DNA from: Cytobacillus firmus NBRC 15306
GTDB taxonomy: Bacteria > Bacillota > Bacilli > Bacillales > Cytobacillaceae
Assembly: GCF_001591465.1 (NCBI RefSeq)
Contig: NZ_BCUY01000030.1
Coordinates: forward strand, 1-42,133
DNA: 42,133 nucleotides
Direction of reading: 5' to 3'
A program made the translations under genes and the position numbers. Positions within the stretch are counted from its first letter, which is position 1. Each line of letters opens with the position of its first letter. This document shows, in pieces, positions 15,290-22,108 of this stretch. Under the pieces are notes generated by a model. The model saw only the letters and a list, made by a program, of their open reading frames with translations, did no database searches and was not told the DNA's origin.

Positions 15290-15619
15290 ATGGGTCATGA
15301 AATATATGGCTGGAATAAAGCAAGGGAAGAAATAGCTTATGCCCGTTTTAGCATGGGGAATAGCAATGCCATACTGCTGTACGGTTTACTTGATGCAAAT
15401 CAGTTCTATGCTGGAGTTAGTGGATCAGGTAAAAGTTCGATTTTCTCGTTACAACAATTTGAAAAGGCTTTGAATGAATATAAAAAACTTTTTAATACTA
15501 GTGCTTCACTGGTAGAAAGTGATTGTACATCTTGGGACCAAAAACAGATCCTGCATTTTATCCAAAACTGTTTGGCAACAGCACAGAAAGAAAAAAGTGT
15601 GGAAGTGTATTTTGGCTAA
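15290..15619 (+). CDS. Orphan 109-residue protein
   Basis: Family not recognised. It begins MGHEIYGW and has a central LLDANQFYAGVSGSGKSS stretch; the GSGKSS looks like a P-loop but there is no Walker B and the chain is too small for an NTPase. The C-terminal half is helical (FEKALNEYKKLF, QKQILHFIQNCLATAQKE). It has a strong GAAGGAGG 7 bases before the ATG, so it is probably expressed. It stands alone between two repeat-terminator cassettes with an unusual leader, which suggests an accessory cargo gene. Confidence 0.6.
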   Translation: MGHEIYGWNKAREEIAYARFSMGNSNAILLYGLLDANQFYAGVSGSGKSSIFSLQQFEKALNEYKKLFNTSASLVESDCTSWDQKQILHFIQNCLATAQKEKSVEVYFG

Positions 15620-15707
15620 TGTTTTAAAAAAATGAAATAAGGACTTTCCTCTAAGCCCAATCTTGTGGTAATCCCCTAATTCACCCTCAGTCTTTAACGT
15701 AATAACT

Positions 15708-15726
15708 ATTTCTCTAGATGACTAGC
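15708..15726 (+). repeat. 19-bp direct repeat, copy 2
   Basis: Identical to 14651-14669, 1,057 bases away, again followed by an ACCGGGCC-type terminator. Confidence 0.8.
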
Positions 15727-15757
15727 ACATCATTCTCAGACTGGCTCGCATTATTCC

Positions 15758-15795
15758 AAAACCGGGCCATAATCATTCTTTGGCCCGGTTTTTAT
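15758..15795. terminator. Terminator after the orphan gene
   Basis: AAACCGGGCCA / TGGCCCGGTTT stem with a U-run on the plus strand; it could also serve the convergent yehS-like gene. Confidence 0.85.
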
Positions 15796-15813
15796 TATAT
15801 TGCCTGCCTTACC

Positions 15814-16308
15814 TTATCCCCTATACTTGATCGTTAGTCCTTTTAAGAAGTTTCTGGCAAAATTGTCTAAGCAAACTTTATATTTTTTATGTCCTTCTTT
15901 TCTTAAAAAAGCTCCGAGTTCGCCTTTTGATACGTTTAATCCAGCTTTTTTGAATACATCTATCATGTCCTCTGTCGTTAAGGACAAGGCGATTTTGATT
16001 TTCTTTAAAAGGATATTGTTTATGTTTGTATTATTTTCAATGGACGGTTCCGGCAAATTAGTCTGACCGGGTTTTGGCTCCTGTTTACCTCTTTTATAGA
16101 TAATAAGGCCATTCAAAAATGAATTTAACATACTATTCGTCAATCTTATTTGACTGTCACTTTCTTCTTCATCATCAGACTTTTTGAGGATCCTTACCAC
16201 CTCAGGTACAGACACTTCCGCTCCTCCAAGTTTAAAGATCTCTGCCATTTCACTATTTTTGATTTCTAACGCATATCTCAATCGAATTAATATATCATTA
16301 TTGTCCAT
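15814..16308 (-). CDS. YehS/DUF1456 family protein
   Basis: A 164-residue cytosolic protein built of two copies of a domain of about 65 residues: NDILIRLRYALEIKNSEMAEIF...LNSFLNGLIIYKRG, and NNILLKKIKIALSLTTEDMIDVF...LDNFARNFLKGLTIKYRG. This is the DUF1456 arrangement of E. coli YehS and bacillar homologues. The biochemical role is unknown. The linker between copies is acidic then polar. AGGAGG lies 10 bases before the ATG. Confidence 0.85.
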   Translation of the reverse strand: MDNNDILIRLRYALEIKNSEMAEIFKLGGAEVSVPEVVRILKKSDDEEESDSQIRLTNSMLNSFLNGLIIYKRGKQEPKPGQTNLPEPSIENNTNINNILLKKIKIALSLTTEDMIDVFKKAGLNVSKGELGAFLRKEGHKKYKVCLDNFARNFLKGLTIKYRG

Positions 16309-16443
16309 GATTTTAATTTCCTCCTAATTTGATGCTCTTTGCTGCTTAACTATCTTCAGTCTATCATCACAATAGCATCATAATACATAGAAAACAGAAA
16401 CAATTATCTTTGATTACCTAAAAAGAATATATGAATGGCACAA

Positions 16444-16472
16444 AAAACCGCACAGCATCCCACTATGCGGAA
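16444..16472 (-). terminator. Terminator of the tRNA-Sec unit
   Basis: CCGCA...TGCGG stem downstream of the CCA end, followed on the minus strand by TTTTTTG. Confidence 0.75.
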
Positions 16473-16486
16473 ATCATATGTATTGT

Positions 16487-16583
16487 TGGCGGGACCGCCT
16501 GGGAATCGAACCCAGCTGACCTGGCACGCAGGTCACAAGCGGTTTTGAAGACCGTGGGGGGCACCAGCACCCCAATCAGCCCC
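16487..16583 (-). tRNA. selC: Selenocysteine tRNA (anticodon UCA)
   Basis: 97 bases. Its traits are those of tRNA-Sec: an extended acceptor stem (GGGGCUGA against GCGGUCCC, seven of eight pairs including wobbles), a 6-bp D stem GGGGTG/TGCCCC with a short loop, an anticodon loop CUUCAAA with anticodon UCA at 16546-16548, a long variable arm (GACCTG / CAGGTC), a T arm CTGGG-TTCGATT-CCCAG, and an encoded CCA. Seryl-tRNA synthetase charges it, SelA converts Ser to Sec, and SelB delivers it to UGA. No selA, selB or selD lies in this window. It has its own promoter and terminator. Confidence 0.93.
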
Positions 16584-16598
16584 ATAAAGACTCTTCCT

Positions 16599-16627
16599 AT
16601 TATAAGGGCAAATGGTGCTGCTTTCAA
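16599..16627 (-). promoter_or_regulatory. Promoter of selC
   Basis: On the minus strand: TTGAAA, 17-base spacer, TATAAT, 15 bases before the tRNA 5' end. Confidence 0.8.
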
Positions 16628-16707
16628 GACTTATGCCTGCTTTCTTGTCGTTTCGCGGGACAAGGCTTATAATAAGAACAGGAAAACATGTGTGTAGGTG
16701 AAGGAAA

Positions 16708-17133
16708 ATGCTAGAAGGCTGGTTTATGTATTTTATATTGTTCTGGGTTGTCATTCTGATTTCGTTCTTTGCGATTGGCGGCTTTTTTATGTTCCGCAAG
16801 TTTTTAAAGCGCATGCCGAAAGAAGATGGCAAATCGGATCTGGATTGGGAAGAGCATTATGTCAATGAAACGCGGCATCTATGGCAGCAGAGGGAGAAGG
16901 ATCTGCTGGAGGATCTCGTAAGTCCGGTACCGGAACTCTTCAGGGATGTAGCAAGAATGAAGATTGCCGGTAAAATTGGAGAACTTGCTGTAAAAGAAAA
17001 GGCAGATCAAATTGACCAGGACCTCCTGATTCGCGGCTATATTCTAGCCACGCCGAAACGGGACCACAAATTCCTGCGCAAGAAATTGACAGAGAAACAG
17101 ATAAGCATGACACCATATGAACATTTGTTCTAA
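16708..17133 (+). CDS. yneK: YneK-like DUF2621 protein
   Basis: A 141-residue protein with one N-terminal membrane helix (MYFILFWVVILISFFAIGGFFMF, residues about 7-29) and a charged cytosolic part with WEEHYVNETRHLW and VPELFRDVARMKIAGKIGELAVKE. Length and pattern fit B. subtilis YneK (DUF2621), which sits near ccdA-yneI-yneJ as here. Function unknown. GAAGGAAA lies just before the ATG. It is transcribed away from selC. Confidence 0.8.
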   Translation: MLEGWFMYFILFWVVILISFFAIGGFFMFRKFLKRMPKEDGKSDLDWEEHYVNETRHLWQQREKDLLEDLVSPVPELFRDVARMKIAGKIGELAVKEKADQIDQDLLIRGYILATPKRDHKFLRKKLTEKQISMTPYEHLF

Positions 17134-17166
17134 ACCATTTCGGAACACCGGAATGGTTTTTTATTT
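17132..17166 (+). terminator. Terminator of yneK
   Basis: AACCATTTCGG / CCGGAATGGTT stem with one wobble pair, then TTTTTA. Confidence 0.8.
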
Positions 17167-17200
17167 TTTCCGCCTTTAAGAAGGATACTCACCACCTTTA

Positions 17201-17231
17201 TTGAATAGAAATGGAGAGTAACTCTATTCAA
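17201..17231 (+). promoter_or_regulatory. Inverted repeat just before the dinB-like ribosome binding site
   Basis: Perfect 9-bp arms TTGAATAGA / TCTATTCAA with a 13-base spacer; the second arm abuts AAAAGGAG. It could be an operator or an RNA hairpin close to the binding site. Confidence 0.5.
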
Positions 17232-17245
17232 AAAGGAGTAATCCA

Positions 17246-17740
17246 ATGACTACAAAAGAAGTCTTATTAAAACAGCTATCCGCCTGCCTCGACCAGCCCA
17301 ATTGGTTTGTCCCGTTATCAGCTGCCATCGGAGGATTATCAGCAAAAGAAGCATCTTTCAAGTCAGGAACCGCCAATTCCATCTGGCAGATCGTCACCCA
17401 TCTTACCTTCTGGAATGACCGCTATCTATCAAGATTCAAAGAATTGCCGCTCGCCCAAACCCATATCGCCAATGACGAAACATTCAGCACCAATGAATCC
17501 GTTACTGAAGAGGATTGGCAATCTGCCATAAAAGCTCTTCAAAACGTATTGTCTGAGTGGATCAAAGCCCTGGAAGAATGCAGTGAAGAAAATCTTCTCT
17601 CATCCGCCTATAAGGAACCGATCGAATCCTGGTCGTCTGTAATTTCAAACTTAACCATCCACAACGCCTATCACATCGGTCAAATCGTAGAAATCCGGAA
17701 AATGTATGGACTATGGGATCCCAAAAATGGAGTCCATTAA
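17246..17740 (+). CDS. DinB/YfiT-like metal-binding protein
   Basis: A 164-residue four-helix protein of the DinB superfamily. The three metal-binding histidines are visible: H52 in WQIVTHLTFW, and the pair in TIHNAYHIGQIVEIRK. Family members use the metal for thiol transfer or hydrolysis in stress and detoxification; no substrate can be read from the sequence. AAAAGGAG lies 8 bases before the ATG and an inverted repeat precedes it. It is inserted between yneK and yneJ relative to B. subtilis. Confidence 0.85.
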   Translation: MTTKEVLLKQLSACLDQPNWFVPLSAAIGGLSAKEASFKSGTANSIWQIVTHLTFWNDRYLSRFKELPLAQTHIANDETFSTNESVTEEDWQSAIKALQNVLSEWIKALEECSEENLLSSAYKEPIESWSSVISNLTIHNAYHIGQIVEIRKMYGLWDPKNGVH

Positions 17741-17751
17741 TTAACAATGCA

Positions 17752-17782
17752 AAAGCCGCCGAGCAAAATAACCGGCGGCTTT
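17752..17782. terminator. Bidirectional terminator between dinB-like gene and yneJ
   Basis: AAAGCCGCC / GGCGGCTTT perfect 9-bp stem between converging genes. Confidence 0.85.
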
Positions 17783-17789
17783 CATTCTA

Positions 17790-18278
17790 TTAAGTTGTTT
17801 TGGGATTCCCCGTTCCATTCAGCTCCTGATGAAGCTTACGATAATTCATATACATCGCAATTCTCCACGGTACAATCATCGAAAATGCGAGAATCCAGAA
17901 CATGCCGCTCAGCTGACCATAGTCGATTGTTGAGCTAAGAACTATTTTTCCAATGATGCGGATTACAAGCAATCCTATTAGTATAAAAGCAAATGCTTTG
18001 GAGCGCTTCAGATAAATTTCGCTGTCCCTGATTTCAAAGGAGGATGTTTTAATTAAAAGGATGGAAAACAGCAAACCAACTGTGGCTGCTTCCAGGAACT
18101 CCATTGGAGTAACGCGAAAATAAGGAACGGTAAACATAAGAGCACCTGTGCTCATAAAAATCGGCGGCAAGATGATTTTCTTAGCGGAAGCCGGCTTTTT
18201 TGCAGCCTTCATGCGAATGAACATCGCGAAGATTGCCATAAATACGGCACCGATTGATGAAATTAATACAAAGTCCAT
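17790..18278 (-). CDS. yneJ: CcdC/YneJ family membrane protein
   Basis: A 162-residue membrane protein with about five helices (residues 3-22, 35-52, 63-80, 94-113, 122-143) and the family stretch FEIRDSEIYLKRSKAFAFILIGLL. It matches the CcdC (YneJ) protein encoded next to ccdA and yneI in B. subtilis, where it has no demonstrated essential role in cytochrome c maturation. It is the last gene of this small cluster. Confidence 0.85.
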   Translation of the reverse strand: MDFVLISSIGAVFMAIFAMFIRMKAAKKPASAKKIILPPIFMSTGALMFTVPYFRVTPMEFLEAATVGLLFSILLIKTSSFEIRDSEIYLKRSKAFAFILIGLLVIRIIGKIVLSSTIDYGQLSGMFWILAFSMIVPWRIAMYMNYRKLHQELNGTGNPKTT

Positions 18279-18367
18279 TCGATTTCATCCTCTAGTTCAT
18301 TTGATTACTAACCATATTATATCTTAATAGGCTTGATTAAGGTACTCAGAAGGATAGAAGTTCATCA

Positions 18368-18422
18368 AAAAAAAAAGCCACTCCAGCTGATACCCGGACA
18401 CATCCATATGTCCAGGGTACCC
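18368..18422 (-). terminator. Probable terminator of yneI
   Basis: Stem GGTACCCTGGACA / TGTCCGGGTATC on the minus strand, then a run of ten T, but 11 bases separate stem and T-run, so the fold may be longer. Confidence 0.5.
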
Positions 18423-18433
18423 TGAGTCTGCTC

Positions 18434-18793
18434 TTAACTTAATACCCGATTTACCGCTTCTAATACACGGCCTTCATCAAATGGTTTTATGATAAAATCC
18501 TTCGCGCCGGCTTCAATGGATTCAACCACTACCTTCTGCTGGCCCATGGCTGAACACATGATAACTTTTGCATGAGGGTTGTCCCTCTTAATTTCCCTGA
18601 CAGCCTCAAGGCCGCTCATTTCGGGCATCGTGATGTCCATCATCACCAGATCTGGCTTCAGATTTACGAAAAGGTCCACGGCTTCCTTTCCGTTTTCCCC
18701 TTCTCCCACTATTTCATGGTTATCTTTTTTCAGAATGCTGCTCAGGGTAACCCTCATAAACTTAGCATCATCTACTATTAAAATTCTCGCCAC
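18434..18793 (-). CDS. yneI: CheY-like single-domain response regulator (YneI)
   Basis: A 119-residue receiver domain without output domain. Phosphorylation site D53 (VMMDITMP); acidic pocket D8-D9 (ILIVDDAKFMR); conserved Lys in FIIKPFDEG; MCSAMGQ holds the switch Ser. Start: GTG at 18793 with GGGGGA 7 bases upstream gives the family length; the in-frame ATG at 18817 lies before that binding site and is rejected. In B. subtilis yneI is cotranscribed with ccdA; here a strong terminator lies between them, so it may have its own promoter. The partner kinase is unknown. Confidence 0.9.
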   Translation of the reverse strand: MARILIVDDAKFMRVTLSSILKKDNHEIVGEGENGKEAVDLFVNLKPDLVMMDITMPEMSGLEAVREIKRDNPHAKVIMCSAMGQQKVVVESIEAGAKDFIIKPFDEGRVLEAVNRVLS

Positions 18794-19031
18794 CGCTGTT
18801 TCCCCCTTGTAGTGCATTGGAAGCTATATTTCTATTATACTACATATATAGTAAAAAATACCCATAATAACTATTATTAAACATCTGGCTAAAAAAATCA
18901 TTCCTTTAGGGAGATACATTAATCCACTCTCAAAGAACACATATTTCAATATATCGAACTATCAGATAAATTTCAATTGAAAGAATATGACAAATTTCGA
19001 CCACCAGTCATAGCCCTTTTTCCTTAAAACA

Positions 19032-19066
19032 TAAAAAGGGGCACATTCCCAACTTGAATGTGCCCC
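19032..19066 (-). terminator. Terminator of ccdA
   Basis: GGGGCACATT / AATGTGCCCC perfect 10-bp stem with TTTTTA on the minus strand. Confidence 0.9.
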
Positions 19067-19071
19067 TGCTT

Positions 19072-19785
19072 TTAGAAACCAGTAAATCCGCCAAATAACG
19101 GTGAAAGGAAAATAATGATTTTTGTCATCCAGTCAAAGAATAAAACCACACCCATGATCATCATCAATACACCGCCTATTTTCATAATCTTGGCGCTGTT
19201 TCGCCTGATCCATTGCATTTTTCCGATGAAGAAGGAAAGAACAAAGAACGGTATAGCAAAGCCAAGAATATAGGCGATCATGTAAACCATTGCCGAATTA
19301 GGATTTGTGACTGCTAATGACCACACCGCCCCTAATATTGGACCTGTGCATGGGGTCCAGCCTGCTGCGAATGCCATTCCGATCAGAACAGATCCTAGAA
19401 GGCCTGATGGACGGTTCTTAAATTCAAACCGCCTTTCTTTCATAAGAAATTCGGGCTTAATAATGCCTACAATTAATAATCCAAAGATAAATACAAAGAT
19501 AGCGCCAATTTGCCTGATTAAATCCTGGTATTGCTGAAAGAACTGACCAAGCAAGGTTGTGCCAAACCCAATTGCGATAAAAATGGCCGAAAATCCGATC
19601 AGGAAGAAGAGTGTATGAAGCATGCTCCTTCTCTGCATCATCGCATTTTCTTCTTTAATCTCCCCTACAGACATTCCGGTGATATACGATAAAAAAGCCG
19701 GATATAATGGCAGGCAGCAAGGTGAAACAAAGCTTAAAAACCCTGCCCCTAATGCAATAAATACATTCAAATCTGTCATAGTCAC
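19072..19785 (-). CDS. ccdA: Cytochrome c biogenesis protein CcdA
   Basis: A 237-residue membrane thiol-disulfide carrier with six helices. The two reactive cysteine sites are in [17 protein letters not shown] (near residue 22) and [15 protein letters not shown] (near residue 145). It passes electrons from cytosolic thioredoxin to outside thiol-disulfide proteins, which supports cytochrome c maturation and endospore cortex synthesis. The first site has CC where one Cys is usual. It is followed downstream by yneI and yneJ, as in B. subtilis. Confidence 0.92.
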   Translation of the reverse strand: MTMTDLNVFIALGAGFLSFVSPCCLPLYPAFLSYITGMSVGEIKEENAMMQRRSMLHTLFFLIGFSAIFIAIGFGTTLLGQFFQQYQDLIRQIGAIFVFIFGLLIVGIIKPEFLMKERRFEFKNRPSGLLGSVLIGMAFAAGWTPCTGPILGAVWSLAVTNPNSAMVYMIAYILGFAIPFFVLSFFIGKMQWIRRNSAKIMKIGGVLMMIMGVVLFFDWMTKIIIFLSPLFGGFTGF

Positions 19786-19958
19786 AACTCCTGATACTCA
19801 TTCATTCCAATTTCATTCTAACAAATCCCATATAGAAAAGATAATGGATAGTATGTGAACATTTTGTGTCACTAGCTGTTACTAAAATTCATATTAATTT
19901 TCAACCTAAAACATGTAATTTTAATGTAAATGTTACTAAAGTTTAAAACAAGTTTCTT

Positions 19959-19987
19959 TTGAATTTATTACCATAATTCGATATACT
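19959..19987 (+). promoter_or_regulatory. Promoter candidate for the Spo0E-like gene
   Basis: TTGAAT, 17-base spacer, TATACT, 110 bases before the start codon. The rest of the 310-base spacer between ccdA and this gene shows nothing else. Confidence 0.5.
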
Positions 19988-20096
19988 AGTATAGATCTTA
20001 ACAAATTCTGTTATTATCTTTCAGCTTTTGACATGGATTCAAATTTGCAGAGTTTAGCTTACATATAAGAAATGATCAGAGAGGAACTATCCGGCC

Positions 20097-20267
20097 ATGT
20101 GTAAACAGGAACTGCTTACATTAATCGAACAAAAAAGAACAGAGTTAATTCAAGTGGCCATGAAAAGCGGCTTAAGCTCTGCCGCAGCAATCCGATACAG
20201 CCAGGAATTGGATGCCCTATTAAATGAATATAACCGTAGCTTCATAAAAAAAGTGCAGACACATTAA
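20097..20267 (+). CDS. ynzD: Spo0E-like aspartyl-phosphate phosphatase
   Basis: A 56-residue protein read directly from the sequence (ATG at 20097, TAA at 20265). The family signature SQELD occurs in AIRYSQELDALLNEY, preceded by a helix LTLIEQKRTELIQVAM; this is the two-helix Spo0E hairpin. Members dephosphorylate Spo0A~P and delay sporulation. Size and location next to ccdA match B. subtilis ynzD. GAGAGG precedes the start and a good terminator follows. Confidence 0.88.
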   Translation: MCKQELLTLIEQKRTELIQVAMKSGLSSAAAIRYSQELDALLNEYNRSFIKKVQTH

Positions 20268-20268
20268 G

Positions 20269-20303
20269 AAACAGCCATGCAGTAATTGCAGGCTGTTTTT
20301 TGT
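20269..20303 (+). terminator. Terminator of ynzD
   Basis: AACAGCC / GGCTGTT stem followed by TTTTTG. Confidence 0.8.
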
Positions 20304-20310
20304 TACTCCA

Positions 20311-22104
20311 TTAACCTGCTGCATCCTCCACTTTTTCAGGAGTTCCATTCTGCAGCAGATACATTTTATGATACAACCCCCGCTTTGCCAGCAATTCCTG
20401 GTGCGTTCCTCTTTCTACTATTTCCCCCTGATGAAGAACGAGAATCAATTCTGCATCCTGTATCGTAGACAATCGATGAGCAATCGCAATCGTCGTCCGG
20501 CCCTTCCGCATTTTTTCCAGTGCGGTTTGAATCGCTTCCTCTGTTTCTGTATCAATATTGGCTGTTGCTTCATCCAGCACAAGAATTTTCGGATTGGCAG
20601 CAATCGTCCTTGCAAAGGCAATAAGCTGTCTTTGCCCGCTGGAAAAAGTCGAACCACGCTCAACTACCGCATGCTCATATCCGTCTTCCAGCTTATCTAT
20701 GAATGTATGGGCCTGAACAAACTGAGCCGCAGCTTCAATCTCTTCATCTGTCAATTCCTCATTATGAAGTCTGATGTTATCTTTAATCGTCCCGTAAAAT
20801 AGGAAAGGATCCTGAAGGACGAGCCCCATCTTCGTCCGCAATTCTTCCGCTGGATAAGTCTTAATGCTTTTTCCGTCAATGAAAATATCGCCGCGCTCAT
20901 ATTCATAGAATCGCATCATTATATTAATGATTGAGCTCTTGCCGCTGCCGGTATGGCCAACCAGGGCAACGGTTTCACCCGGCTTGGCTGTAAAAGAAAT
21001 GTTTTTCAATACATCCCGTTTGCCGTCATAGGAGAAGCTGATGTTCCTGAACTCAATCTCACCCTCCTGGATTCCAGCAGACTTGCTGTCCTCCTGTGCT
21101 GGGGCAACCTCCTTTTCGTCCAGCAATGCAAAGGCTCTCGAAGCGGCAATGATTGCCTGCTGATACATGGAAAGCCTCATCATGATCTGATTCACAGGCT
21201 CAAAAAAGCGGTCCAGATAGCTGACAAAGGCATACAGCACACCTATTTCGACCGGACTGTTAAAAGAAGAAATGCCAAAGAAGCTCAATACTATAATAAG
21301 TGCCAGAACATACACAAGATCAATGGCCGGCCTTAACAGCAGCCCATCCATTTTGATATTGCGCATTCCTGCTTGGTAATGCTGCTCATTGATATCGCCA
21401 AATTCCTTCCGCAGCCTTTTTTCCTGCCTGAATACTTGGATGATGGACATTCCCTGCAGGGATTCACTCAGTTTTGCATTCAGCTGGCTCAGCCTTTCTC
21501 TTAAGTCCTTATAAAAAACCGAACTGTATTTACGGTACGTACGAATGATTATAAAAAGAATCGGGAGAATCACCAGGCAGAATAGAGCCAGCTTCACATT
21601 CAGGATAAACATCGCCACAAAGATCCCTGTCAAAAGGAAGGCGCCCTGAATGAAGGTAACCAGGACACTGACAAACATATCTTTAATCGCCTCTGTATCA
21701 TTGGTAACCCTGGATACAATGCTTCCGGCAGGCGTTTTATCGAAGTATTTCAAGCCCAGTGACTGAACTTTTGAAAAGACATCCACACGCAGCTGCTGAA
21801 TGATTTTAAGCGCAATTTCCTGGAATTTCAGCAGCTGAAAATAGGATACCAGCACATTCATGATCTGAATGCCCAGATATGCTGCACCAAGGACCAATAA
21901 CGGCTCGAAAACCAGATTGCCCGGTGTTAAATAATCATCGATAAAAATTTTGACAAGAATCGGCCCCAGTATGTCTCCAATCGTAGTTAACAGAAGCAGA
22001 CTGAAGGCAAGTGTGATTGTTTTCTTATGCGGTTTTGTATAGGAAAGCAGCCGAAAAAGGACCTTCCGCTGCTCTTTTCCCTTCATAATCGGTGTCTTTT
22101 CCAT
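20311..22104 (-). CDS. ABC exporter half-transporter, canonical subunit (BmrD/YfiC-like)
   Basis: A 597-residue half-transporter: six-helix membrane domain (about 20-320) then ATPase. Walker A is VGHTGSGKSSI, Walker B is ILVLDEATANID with catalytic Glu, the H-loop is IAIAHRLST, but the signature is FSSGQRQL instead of LSGGQ. This is the pattern of the catalytically complete partner in heterodimeric exporters. Start: ATG at 22104, with GGGGGA overlapping the stop of the upstream gene; the earlier in-frame ATG at 22128 is upstream of that site. Likely substrate class is drugs or lipids, judged only from the family. Confidence 0.88.
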   Translation of the reverse strand: MEKTPIMKGKEQRKVLFRLLSYTKPHKKTITLAFSLLLLTTIGDILGPILVKIFIDDYLTPGNLVFEPLLVLGAAYLGIQIMNVLVSYFQLLKFQEIALKIIQQLRVDVFSKVQSLGLKYFDKTPAGSIVSRVTNDTEAIKDMFVSVLVTFIQGAFLLTGIFVAMFILNVKLALFCLVILPILFIIIRTYRKYSSVFYKDLRERLSQLNAKLSESLQGMSIIQVFRQEKRLRKEFGDINEQHYQAGMRNIKMDGLLLRPAIDLVYVLALIIVLSFFGISSFNSPVEIGVLYAFVSYLDRFFEPVNQIMMRLSMYQQAIIAASRAFALLDEKEVAPAQEDSKSAGIQEGEIEFRNISFSYDGKRDVLKNISFTAKPGETVALVGHTGSGKSSIINIMMRFYEYERGDIFIDGKSIKTYPAEELRTKMGLVLQDPFLFYGTIKDNIRLHNEELTDEEIEAAAQFVQAHTFIDKLEDGYEHAVVERGSTFSSGQRQLIAFARTIAANPKILVLDEATANIDTETEEAIQTALEKMRKGRTTIAIAHRLSTIQDAELILVLHQGEIVERGTHQELLAKRGLYHKMYLLQNGTPEKVEDAAG

Positions 22105-22108
22105 TGTC

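Noticed and set aside
15419-15440. GSGKSS in the orphan protein, like a Walker A motif
   Set aside because: No Walker B, no suitable strand order and only 109 residues; most likely chance.
16431-16697. Plus-strand frame across the tRNA-Sec gene
   Set aside because: It is the antisense of a clear tRNA gene with its promoter and terminator; no coding signal.
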